Of a stretch of 64,000 bases of DNA, positions 21,081 to 31,228 are shown piece after piece; within the stretch, counting starts at the first letter, position 1; each line of letters starts with the position of its first letter. The notes beneath the pieces were generated by a model. That model saw only the letters and a list, made by a program, of their open reading frames with translations, had not been told where the DNA came from and searched no databases. The DNA comes from Saccopteryx bilineata. Taxonomy: Eukaryota; Chordata; Mammalia; Chiroptera; Emballonuridae. The translations under genes and the position numbers were made by a program. Location of the stretch: NCBI RefSeq assembly GCF_036850765.1, contig NC_089493.1, forward strand, positions 17,485,632 through 17,549,631. Direction: 5' to 3'.

Positions 21081-22145
21081 TGTGCCAAATTGCACACTGT
21101 TTTTTATCTTCTCCTTTCCTGTCTCTCTCCCTCCTCTCTCTCTCTCTCTCTTTCCAGGACAATGCTAGAACCTTTGAGTCAGCGGTAGCTCAGGTGAACA
21201 GTGGTCTGCCATTTGCTCCACACCATGGAAGCTGTAGGTAGACACAGGCTCGCCATGGTCTGCTGGCTGGATGAGTCAGAGCCGCGACATCTGCGGTCTT
21301 AGTCTTCCCTTCAAGCCCGCCTGCCTGCTGCTGCAAAGCCAGTCGTGAAGGCTGTGATTCACACTGAGAGAAGGAGGAAGAGCCGGTGCTTATCTAAGGA
21401 GAAAAAATGTTTATGCAGAAATCCCTCCAAGAATCTGGAAGGTTGGCTTTAAGCTGCAGTACTTCTCTGTTGTAGAAAAGGCGGGGAGCATTGGTGAGAG
21501 AGGGGTGGAGCAAGACAACCTGCACACTCCTCCGCAGGAAGAAATATGAACTCTCATGCATCTACTTTTCTTCCTTTCCTCCCACCCACACCGACTCTTC
21601 TGTGACTTCATTTAATAGAAATGCTTATTACTCATCCAGATGTGTCTCCGTAGTAGAGATCTGAGCAGCCCTTCTCTGAGTTGCTCTGAGAATCTCACTC
21701 CACTCCCTTGGGATTCAGGCTGGTATTTTTTATGTCCACCATGTAGGTTCAGCAATACATAACTGATAAGTGGATTTAAGGGATATTTCCCTCTGAATAC
21801 AATTCTTATTAAAGCCTCTGGCATCAACAACTCTTCCTGTCTTTTAATTTAATTGCCTTTTATTTATTTATTTTTTGGTTCCATATAATGACTTAAAATC
21901 TGGCTATACATATCACGGTTTGAAAATTTACTGTGCAAAATTTCCATCCACCCTTTTTACGCCCTGATACAGGACAGGGATAAAGGGTACTCAAGTTAGG
22001 ATTCAGTGGAAGCTCAACCCTTTGGCTTCCAAATGAGAGACTATTGGCAGAAACAATCCTTTTCCATACAACAGAAAAAGTACTTAGAAAAAAACTACAT
22101 GTTAGAAAGTGAATAAAATAAAGTTACCACTTCCCATGTCAAGGA
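21081..22145. other. Unassigned non-coding sequence
   Basis: A short TC run at 21127-21151. Balanced composition at 21180-21560 without recognised repeats. No exon supported. Confidence 0.4.
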
Positions 22146-22158
22146 TCTATCACATATT

Positions 22159-22530
22159 TTTCTTTTTTTGTATTTTTCTGAAGTTGGAAACGGGAGGCAG
22201 TCAGACAGACTCCAGCATGTGCCCGACTGGGATCCACCCGGCAAGTCCACCAGGGGGCGATGCTCTGCCCCTCTGGGGCATTGCTCTGCTGCAACCAGAG
22301 CCATTCCAGCGCCTGAGGCAGAGGCCACAGAGCCATCACAGGCCAACTTTGCTCCAATGGAGCCTTGGCTGCAGGAGGGGAAGAGAGAAACAGAGAGGAA
22401 AGAGAGGGGGAGGGGTGGAGAAGCAGATGGGCACTTCTCCTGTGTGCCCTGGCCAGGAATCAAACCCAGGACTCCTGCATGTCAGGCCTCAGGCCTACGC
22501 TCTACCACTGAGCCAACTGGCCAGGGCCGG
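22159..22530 (-). mobile_element. Family I SINE, full length
   Basis: Minus-strand copy with a T-rich tail on the plus strand, the 'ccagggggcgatgctctgcc' landmark at 22250-22269, and the tRNA head at 22490-22530. Target duplication 'tctatcacatatt' at 22146-22158 and 22532-22544. Several CpG-to-TpG changes suggest an intermediate age. The head carries a short duplication (caggcctcaggcctacg). Confidence 0.94.
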
Positions 22531-22754
22531 GTCTATCACATATTAATGGGATTCCATTCCAAAATAATCTGTTTGTTCTTCTGAGGACATGTATATTATT
22601 ATTACAAAAAGGGATCAGCTCTACTAATAATCTACCAAATTTATTTTAATGCAATGGGTAGGGCTGAGAGAGGCAGCTGACTTGATGCTTTTCTAAAGAC
22701 CAGTCTGTATTGTCCCGTACTATAACACCAGACACATGCCACTCTTTAAATGAC

Positions 22755-22920
22755 ATTTTAAATGAGTTCAAACTTAGTAAAATAAAAACTCAATTCCTTA
22801 ATAAAAGTATCAATATTTCAAGTGCTCAGTAGTCATCCATGTGTGGCTACCATATTGATTACTGTTACAGAACATTTTCTTCACTGGAGAAGGCTTTGTT
22901 GGGCGATGATGGTCTGCTAT
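22755..22920 (+). repeat. Non-autonomous hAT-type MITE relic (same type as 20290)
   Basis: Contains 'atatttcaagtgctcagtag', 'ccatgtgtggctaccatatt' and 'gttacagaacattttcttca'. Ends not defined. Confidence 0.5.
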
Positions 22921-23029
22921 CGCTCCACTTGGTTCATGATCATTTCATCTTAAAAATAAACAAAAGAAGTAAATATGGAAAACATTTGTAGTCATGAAAA
23001 ACTCAGGGTTTGGACCAGATTAATGCCTT

Positions 23030-23170
23030 ATTCCAGGTGAAATGATGTTATCTGTATTTGTAAGGTAAAGTGATTAAAGTCAGAAAACACGAGGTGATTG
23101 ATCCAAAGTCATATAGTCCAAGGGTGTCAGATAAGAGCTTTGAACTTGGGTCTCTTTATTCTTATGCAAT
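23030..23170 (-). repeat. MIR relic
   Basis: 'gtgattgatccaaagtcata' followed by 'agctttgaacttgggtctct' matches the minus-strand MIR end. Confidence 0.6.
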
Positions 23171-23454
23171 GTTTCTTTCATAATTTCACACTACTTCTGC
23201 TCTATTTATTCATCATGCACCTTTAAAAGACAAAGTTCAATGGGCTTTGATTTTATTGACTTTGGGAATAATTATTTGCAAAATTTAAAGCCAGTAAGAA
23301 CATGTATATGAGAACACATTCAGAATAATTCCATAAGCAAACAAACAGACAAAAAAACAACTTATTATGTATAATATATAAAAAATAATTGTTAAAATTA
23401 TTGAACATTAGTGTTCTACACACAGCAACCCAAAACCTTAGGCATTTCAATTTA

Positions 23455-23630
23455 CTAACATAAGTAACAATCCTATAAATTAGAGTCATTATGTCAATTT
23501 AATTGATGGGGAAACAAATTTTAAAAGTTTAAGTAATATGCCTGAGATCACAGAGCTAGAAAGAAGGAGACGTCTCAAGATTTAAATCTAGGTGTGTTTG
23601 AGTCTAAAAACTGATCTCCCCAGTCAAAGC
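23455..23630 (-). repeat. MIR relic
   Basis: 'ttgatggggaaacaaatttt', 'aatatgcctgagatcacaga', 'gctagaaagaaggagacg' and 'aaatctaggtgtgtttgagt' in order. Confidence 0.7.
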
Positions 23631-23716
23631 ACTCTATAGATACTCTCCTGTGAAGAGTTGGTGTGTGTGGGGGAGAAAACATTCTCTAAGTTTTACCTAT
23701 CTCTAGTATTGTATAA

Positions 23717-23757
23717 AAAGTTTGTGTTTGTGTGTCTCTGTGTGTTTGTGTGTGTGA
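23717..23757. repeat. Impure (TG)n microsatellite
   Basis: TG-rich run interrupted by TTTG and TCTC units. Confidence 0.8.
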
Positions 23758-24028
23758 CAGAACACTATTTTTCATGTTTCTGCTCAAATTTTCATTTTGA
23801 TTGACTTGTTCTAGAAGAATTGATTCATCTGATAAAGATGATAGAAGAAGAAGAGAGGGTAAAGAGGTAAAAGAACAAGGATGTATTAGTTTATTAAGGA
23901 TGAATTTACCAAATATAAAAAGCAAACAATTATTGACTGTTTTCTCTGCTCTGACTTTATCTTCTTCAGTCTCTCTGTCCCTTCTGTGTCTTGTTCATGT
24001 ACATGCTGAGACAGAGAATTTAGTTTTT

Positions 24029-24035
<7 letters not shown>

Positions 24036-24080
<45 letters not shown>

Positions 24081-24088
24081 CACATATA
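24036..24088. repeat. (TG)n(TA)n compound microsatellite
   Basis: About 17 TG units run directly into TA units. Confidence 0.95.
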
Positions 24089-26124
24089 TCTCCAACAGAA
24101 GAGATTGGTTCTTACGAATAGAAATGTGAATGAAGTACTCATTCCAAAACAAAACAATGAAAACATACTTCTTGAATATTTCTTTTGTTACAGAAATCAT
24201 GCCAAGTTTCAGGTATACAGAGATAAATTCAACAGCAACTGTGGACTAAGGAGCATATCTAGCATGTAAGATAAACGATGTATTTCAACCATCCGAAACC
24301 AAATGATAGCTCAGTAAAAAACCTTGAAATAGACTTTTCGGGACAAGGTTTCCGTTGAGGGATCATGATCGGTAAATGGATCATTATGCTGCTTATTAAA
24401 ATAAATATTCATTCTACTAAGATGGCTGTTGTTTGTAACAGAAATGAAATGTCAACTCGTTTCTAGTATGTGCCTCATTCTACCCTGGTAAATGCAGGAG
24501 AATCTGCAGAGAATAGCTGTGCTCCTCGACTTGCCATATGTTTCCTACATGTGCTACCTAATGGTGAGTTTCCTTTTAAAACACGAATGATCTAACTCCT
24601 ATCTCGTCTTATCTGGAAACATAATGAAATAGATACATATGTTAGCATGTGTCCGAAGACATAGAGTAGGCCCATCAGCGTTCTCAGCATGGAAATGTTA
24701 ACAGAGCATTATGGAAATACAAAGAACTTTGCATTTGAATGAAATTCTTTTCTATTAAATGGTCCCAGGTTCAAAACTTGTCTCTAGCCTAATTGATTCA
24801 AGCAACAAAGGGAGCATGGGATCTGGAGAAACACACCCACCCATATCTTTATTTCTGGGTCGACTATAAGCTGAGCTTGTCTGTCCTGTTTTCCAGATGA
24901 CCACCGAAAGAACTCATTCCTTTAGAAGTATTTTTCATACTTATCAAAGGTGAAGTCTTGATGCTTCCAAACCATGTGCAAGCCATACATTGGCACAGAA
25001 GCACTGGAGATGTTCTTTTAGCAATGATTAGCAGGCCTTGCCTTGCACCAGTCCTGCTCAGAGACGGCGTCCAGAGCCAAGACAACCGTGGAATGTTTTA
25101 TTTCTGTTTCCCCTATTATCTTTACATAAGTCCATATTACAATCAAATTTTACAACCAGGTTTACAATAGTAAATATTAATTTAAGAAAACTTGGGAGAG
25201 AATTCACATTATACCTTCATGAATACATTGAATTTACAATGTTGGAAGCCAATGCTTTCTGTGTACATTGTGTTTGCCTTTTTGGAAAAAGGAGCAGGTG
25301 AGCTGCGTCTCGTTTTTACTAAGTGACTACCTATAATTGCAGGCATCCCAGAGAGTCAGAAAGTAAAGCCCACATGCCCTGGGGAAGAAAAGGATGTCTT
25401 TTTATGACTCACAATGTATGTTCCCAAGGCTTTCTAATCATTTCATCTATTTAAATTTTTAGTCTATTTAAATACAATCCTTCCCTTGTAATAGATTACA
25501 AGAGGAAAATGAACAGTTCTCAGAATAATTTTCTAAGAAAGAGGAAGAAGCACTGACAATCAGTTTAAGTCCCTTAATGGAAGGAAAATCTATGAGCAAT
25601 CATTGTCATTCCATTTTGTTATTTGTTTTTATTTTTATTTTTATTTTTTATCTCTCAGCATTTAGTTTGACAGTATACTTTAATGGTTTTTTTTTCCCAG
25701 TGATCCTTACCAATGCAGTGATATAGATTTCATTTTATGAATTCCTTTTTCTTTCTCTCTTTTTTTTATATTTGGAAGAAGACTGTTGGAGAAGAGACAT
25801 TCATCACTATTTCAGTTAAGAGGGATTAAGTAATAAAGAGGTTGTGCATCAAAATACATACACAGTCAATTTGAGGGAGGCTGTCCTGTGCTGTCTCCAA
25901 GTAGTCTGGTCACCGAGTATGATCATGCTGGTTGCGTTTAAAACATTCAAACAGTTGGCACAGAGTCACAACTTCTTACTGTTTTTAAGTGACCACTCAA
26001 AACCCCACCTCTGTTCACTCTCAGCTCTCCATCAGCCAGTGACACAGTGACCACTAGTGTCTCTTCTCATCCTCCCACTATTACCGTGGCCAAAAGAACA
26101 AATTTTTGTCAGCCTAAAATGTTG
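24089..26124. other. Unassigned non-coding sequence
   Basis: Two kilobases without a confidently recognised repeat, apart from a (TTTTA)n run near 25622-25651. Overlapping open frames at 24864-25301 on both strands show no family features. Confidence 0.4.
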
Positions 26125-26138
26125 GCAAATTCCTCTTT

Positions 26139-26537
26139 TTTTTTTTTTTTTGTATTTTTCTGAAGCTGGAAAGGGAGAGAGACAGACAGACTCCCGCATG
26201 TGCCCGACCGGGATCCACCTGGCACGCCCACCAGGGGGCGATGCTCTGCCCCTCCGGGGGGTCGCTCTGCCGAGACCAGAGCCACTCTAGCGCCTGGGGC
26301 GAGACCAGAGCCACTCTAGCGCCTGGGGCAGAGGCCTAGGAGCCATCCCCAGAGCCCCGGCCATCTTTGCTCCAATGGAGCCTCGGCTGTGGGAGGGGAA
26401 GAGACAGACAGAGAGGAAGGATGGGGGGCGGTGGAGAAGCAAATAGGCGCTTCTCCTGTGTGCCCTGGCCGGGAATCGAACCCAGGTCCCCGGCACGCCA
26501 GGCTGACGCTCTACCGCTGAGCCAACCGGCCAGGGCT
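26139..26537 (-). mobile_element. Family I SINE with a 29-bp internal tandem duplication
   Basis: Minus-strand copy with poly(T) at the plus-strand left end and tRNA head at 26490-26537. Target duplication 'gcaaattcctcttt' at 26125-26138 and 'gcaaacccctcttt' at 26538-26551 (12 of 14). The unit starting 'gagaccagagccactctagc' occurs twice in tandem at 26272-26300 and 26301-26329. Confidence 0.94.
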
Positions 26538-26929
26538 GCAAACCCCTCTTTGACCATAAATAACCCAGAGGATTTATTTATGCTATTTAGCTTTTTTAAT
26601 CTCAATAAATATTTATTGATCATCTTCATCAAAATGGGCAGTTCCCACTGATTAAGTGAAAGTTGATAAATAAATAATCTGATGGTAAGTTCATCTGAGC
26701 CCAACAAATAAAATAATTGTAAAAAAACTCCTTGTTGAATTATAGAGAAATCATCGTCGGATAGCTAACTTCAAAACCACAGCTCTATTTACTATTAATC
26801 CTACATAAAATGATATTATCCTTTTAAAAGGGAGGGTATTCAAATTCATATATGTGAATTACAATCAAATCTAAAATATTTCAATCACTATAAAATCTTA
26901 GCCTGTAAAGGAATTTCTGTTTCTCTGCT

Positions 26930-27250
26930 CCTTCCTTTTCCTATTAAAGCTGCTTTAGTTCAGGTTCTTTCTGAATTTACAAAACTCTCCTCCTTAGATC
27001 TGTATTTTAACTCTTTGCCCTGTAAGTGCCCTTTCCAAATTGCAATGGAGTGGACTACTGACATTTAATTTGATTTTTATCACCCCGGCTTTAGGGTTTC
27101 TGTGTCTATTACAAAGTCCAAGCTCCCAAGCTTAGACCACAAGGTCATCTACAATCAGCCTCCTTCTCTGTCCATTTTTTCCTATTTGCCAACTGACATA
27201 TTTTATCTGTATAGTTTCCTACATACTCAAACACACTGCATGTGTACACG
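26930..27250 (+). repeat. L2 LINE fragment
   Basis: 'attacaaagtccaagctccc', 'agaccacaaggtcatctaca' and 'atcagcctccttctctgtcc' match the L2 3' half. Confidence 0.65.
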
Positions 27251-27251
27251 T

Positions 27252-27277
27252 GCACACACACACACACACACACACAC
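27252..27277. repeat. (CA)n microsatellite
   Basis: About 13 CA units directly after the L2 relic. Confidence 0.9.
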
Positions 27278-28019
27278 CACGGTAGACCAACACTTTGACA
27301 ACTCTTCCACTAAAGCCAGTGGAGCTGCCCACTTCAACAGTCTGAGCCAGCAAGAGCCAGTGACTAGGCAGATGGCCTTCAGGCGGTCAGACAGGTTTTC
27401 TGGTTTATATTCTGTGAATTTGTAGTAACCAGGACTGGCCTATTGGCTGACAAAGCATCCTGGAGTGTTTTGTGATGATTGTGTGAGTAGAATCTAAGGA
27501 GGGCAAAAGGCTAGCAGAAAAGTCAGACTCTTTTCCTAGGAATATTAAATATGCGTGGCCTTAATTTATGCTTCAATTTGGTGAGGCTGTAAGAAGAGAT
27601 TATTTACATTCAATGTTTTTGTGAGGCTTTCTCAGCTCAGTATAGCTTCTAACATGCAATGGCTTTCCAGAATCTTCCCAAAAAGGTGAGAATACCCCTA
27701 TTATCTCCTTAATCTTTTTTGCATTTTTAGTGTCTTCATAATTAGAAGTAATTTAATCAATTAAAGTTAATTTGATAAGCATTAATTTTGTTAGGCACTT
27801 TGAAAATTATTTAAGAATTATTAAGATTCAGAATATTCATTATTTGATTTGTATAAAAATATGCAAGAGGACTCTAATTAATTTTCAGAATATAATCTAA
27901 AATGTCAAATATTACTGGTATTTTTTTTAATGCTAGTTCAGGAAAAAGATAATTGAAATAAAGCAGTTACCATACCTTAGGTCTTAAGCCTAAATTATTT
28001 TTAAGTGTGTTAAATAATA
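27278..28019. other. AT-rich sequence, nothing identified
   Basis: No repeat or exon recognised. Confidence 0.4.
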
Positions 28020-28110
28020 AAAAAAAGAAAATTTTTTCTCTCCCTTCCTGCCTGTCTGACCCTATCTGTTTCTCTCTCTGTCTCTCTCTCTGTCTCTGTC
28101 AGAAAAAAAA
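28020..28110 (+). repeat. SINE 3' tail, severely 5' truncated (tentative)
   Basis: The pyrimidine body 'ctctcccttcctgcctgtct' through 'ctgtctctgtcag' plus an A-run matches the 3' ends of the family III SINEs at 10630 and 30060. No head is present. Confidence 0.5.
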
Positions 28111-29206
28111 ATAATTTTTTTTTTTTTTAGCTTTTAAACATCAACTTATTTCCTTCGTGCTGGGAAATCTAACATTAAAAACAAACAAAAAAATAAGACA
28201 TGATACTTCAAGCAATTAAGATAAAAGGAGCAAGTAGAATTTTAAGAACAAACATCTTGAAAACTTTATTTTTGGATCTGTCCAATTGAACATTCAAATT
28301 TATCAATGAATTTTCTTTGAATTAGATTGTAAAAATTATTTTATAGACACTCTTTAGCATTCATCTCTGCAATTTCATTTGAGGATAGTGACACCTTTAT
28401 TTTTGTATTATTCTTACATCTATTTATCTTAAACACTAGCTGTTCTCTCTTTCGGCTTTACACTTCTTATTTCATACCCTGAATAGTCCCAAACAAGCAG
28501 CAATAAAAGAAGGACTCTCCTTAGAACATGTAGAGCAATTTCTAAGCATTTTGTTTTTCAATGAGATGCAGAAGATGGGAAGAATCTAATTAGCCAGGAC
28601 ATACTTGCAAAATAATTTAAAAATTAATAATTTATTAATGAATTTATTAATTTAATATGGGTGACAAAACCATATGTGAGAAATAGGTTTTTTAAAAGAG
28701 AAAAACACTTTTATTTTAAATTGGTTGACTAACTTGGAGGGAAATTGTGCAAATATTAATTCGTACCCATTGCAAAGTCAGTAAATCTCTCATCTGGACG
28801 GGGCTCCCTCTGTAGCAGGAAAGACAATACAAGCCCCCAAATGTCCATCTTGCCATGTCCCGAAGCCCATCTCCAGTAGGAGAACTGTACCTAAGCTAAG
28901 AAAAAAGGTCCAAAGTGTTCATTATTCCAGAGGACCATATTAGAATAGTTTAATGATGCGATTCATCTAAAACTCTTAGGATTATGATTGTGGGTTTCTA
29001 TGGTAATGAGAATTCCAACAAGGCAACAAAGGCATTCACCAAAAATCACTTCTGCCTCTGGAAATCATTTTCTTTCCCTGAAAGAGAAAGCAGACAGATT
29101 CCAAAAAGAAAAACAATATATCATTAATTTTAAGGAGAAGACTCTATTTAAGATCTGTTTAGACATTCACATGGATGGGACGAACAGTTTAAGAGTAAGT
29201 AGCTTG
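28111..29206. other. Very AT-rich sequence, nothing identified
   Basis: Includes a dense AATTTATTAAT-type stretch at 28612-28660. No repeat family recognised. Confidence 0.4.
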
Positions 29207-29214
29207 GTCTAGAA

Positions 29215-29479
29215 CAGCAATTTCAACCAGTGTGCCATAGAATTTTTAAAACATATGATACCTGACTTATTAGTCACAGGCACTGACCTCTTTTCTCTTA
29301 GACTGTCAAATGAAAAAATGACAACAGCCAACACAACAATACCCATCTGGTGTGAATGAATTAAAAGTGTACATATTTTTTGGTGAGATTGACAAAAAAT
29401 ATTTATATTTTTGGTGTGCTGCAGAAATTTTAATAATTAGTTTATGTGTGGCATGAGGTGAAAAGTTTGAAAATTGCTG
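29215..29479 (+). mobile_element. 265-bp hAT MITE with terminal repeats and 8-bp target duplication
   Basis: The ends are 'cagcaatttcaacc' and, in reverse complement, 'cagcaattttcaa', a short terminal inverted repeat. The 8-bp flanks 'gtctagaa' (29207-29214) and 'gtctggta' (29480-29487) match at six positions, as expected of hAT insertions. The interior has no coding capacity and so depended on a transposase in trans. I recall similar elements as common in bat genomes. Confidence 0.85.
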
Positions 29480-29611
29480 GTCTGGTAAAAGACACAAGGT
29501 TTGCAGCCACTAAAGAATCACTTATTATCCACTCACACTCTCCGAATAATGATGCCAAGTATTTTGAAGGTCAAGAACACTATATTATTTATTTTTTCTG
29601 AGAAAATTCTT

Positions 29612-29992
29612 GCCTGACCCACTGGTGGTGCAGTGGATAGATTATCAGACTGGGAAGCAGAGGACACAGGTTCGAAACCCCAAGATCTGCATCTTGAGTA
29701 AAGACTCATCAGGCTTGAGCATGGGCTCACCAGCTTGAGTGCAGGGCTGCTAGCTTGAGGGTGGGATCATAGACATGACACCATCATGGCTGACTTGAGC
29801 CCGAAGGTTGCTGGCTTGAAGCCCAAGGTCGTTGGCTTGAGCCCAACATTGCTTGCTTGAGCAAGAGATCATTTGCTCTACTGTAGCCTCCTGGTAAAGG
29901 TACCTATGAAAAAGCAGTCAATACACAACTAAGGTGCCACAACAAAGAATTGATGCTTCTCATCTCTCTTTCTTTCTGTCTCTCTCTATTTG

Positions 29993-30027
<35 letters not shown>

Positions 30028-30079
30028 CTCTCTCTCTGGCTCTGTCTCTCTCTCTCTGTCACTTACAAATAAAAAGAAA
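29612..30079 (+). mobile_element. Family III SINE with about eight internal modules, first of a serial pair
   Basis: Head 'tgcctgacccactggtggtg' and 'aggttcgaaacccc', then a run of about eight units of roughly 21 bp, each carrying 'cttgag', at 29690-29870, then 'cacaacaaagaattgatgct', a TC-rich tract (29995-30058) and an A-rich tail. Target duplication 'agaaaattctt' at 29601-29611 and 30080-30090. At about 468 bp it is longer than its relatives because of the extra modules. Confidence 0.93.
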
Positions 30080-30090
30080 AGAAAATTCTT

Positions 30091-30460
30091 GGCCCTAGCC
30101 AGCAGGTCAGTGGGTAAAGAGTCAGCCCAGCATGTGGATGTCCTGGGTTCAATTACAGGTCAGGGCATACAGGAGAAGAGACTATGTACTTCTCTCCCTG
30201 TCCCTCTCTTTCTTCCCCTCTCATAGGCATGGCTTGACTGGTTTGAGCATGGACCCTGGTGCTGAGGATTTCTTTGTTGGAGTGCATCAGCCTCAGACAA
30301 TAAAAATAGCTCAGTACTCCAGCATCAGCCCCTGATGGGGTTGCTGGGTGTATCCTAATCTGAACACATGTGGGATTCCCTTCCTCACTATTTCCCTTCC
30401 TCTCACCTAAAAAGTAAAAAGGAAGAAACAGAAAAGAAAAGAAAGAAAAAGAAAATAAAA
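30091..30460 (+). mobile_element. Older family I SINE, second of a serial pair
   Basis: Head 'ggccctagccagcaggtcag', 'gggttcaattacaggtcagg', older-type body with 'aaaatagctcagtactccag' and a long AAAG-rich tail. The right flank 'agaaaattct' (30461-30470) repeats the flank at 30080 and 29601. Confidence 0.92.
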
Positions 30461-30470
30461 AGAAAATTCT

Positions 30471-31220
30471 CCTCTGTATTTTGAAGGAAACCTGGGAATA
30501 AAGATACTTGTATTTATAATGACTCTGATAGCAAATACTCTTAACAACTTTTGTGGGTGATATAGAGACCTTGCCACTTAAAATCTCTTTGCAGATGGTC
30601 TAATGAAGTTAAATGCCCTCAAACAAAATATTATCAATTCTACTAACATTAATATATTGAATTAATAATTTCTTATGTCACTTTAGACTTCAAAAAACAA
30701 AAGGATGTAGAAACATCTTTCTTACAAGAAACTAAACTGCCTCAATCAACCTTGAGAGTAGATTTTCTGATATCTATTTTGGTTCTCATGTGTTTTTCTT
30801 TTTGTTTATGAGAGGTGGCTTATCACACTTTGTAACTACAAACAATACTTACAATGAAGCTCTGAAGGAACTTCAATAGGAAATTTTAAATGGCATTCTA
30901 CTCTAGAAATGACTTTTGCATATTTATTTTGATGGAAGACAGAAGAGGAAAAGAGGAAGATATAACAGGGACTGTGCAGTCTCCTGAGGGTAGTGGGAGG
31001 ATTTGAACACATACAAAATCTGGCCCTGGACCCCACACTAGCTGATAAATGACATTTTTTGAGATAATCTTGGCAAGTAATAATGTGGGTCAAATATAGG
31101 CCAGAGCATGGAGGAGAGTGAGTCATTCAGATGGATACGCCATGATAACTTCTCCAGGATGGAAGAAAACAAGGTTGAGAGCAGAGTAATTTTTATCCGC
31201 ACACACTGAGCCTGATCTGC
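30471..31220. other. Unassigned non-coding sequence
   Basis: No repeat or exon recognised between the SINE pair and the hAT transposon. Confidence 0.4.
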
Positions 31221-31228
31221 TTTTAAAA

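Noticed and set aside
24036..24269. Cysteine-valine rich open frames
   Set aside because: Translation of TG microsatellite; low-complexity artefact, as are the ones at 11241-11423 and 41939-42251.
29690..29870. CRISPR-like array of 21-bp units
   Set aside because: The units are directly tandem with no unique spacers, lie inside a SINE in mammalian DNA, and no cas genes exist here.
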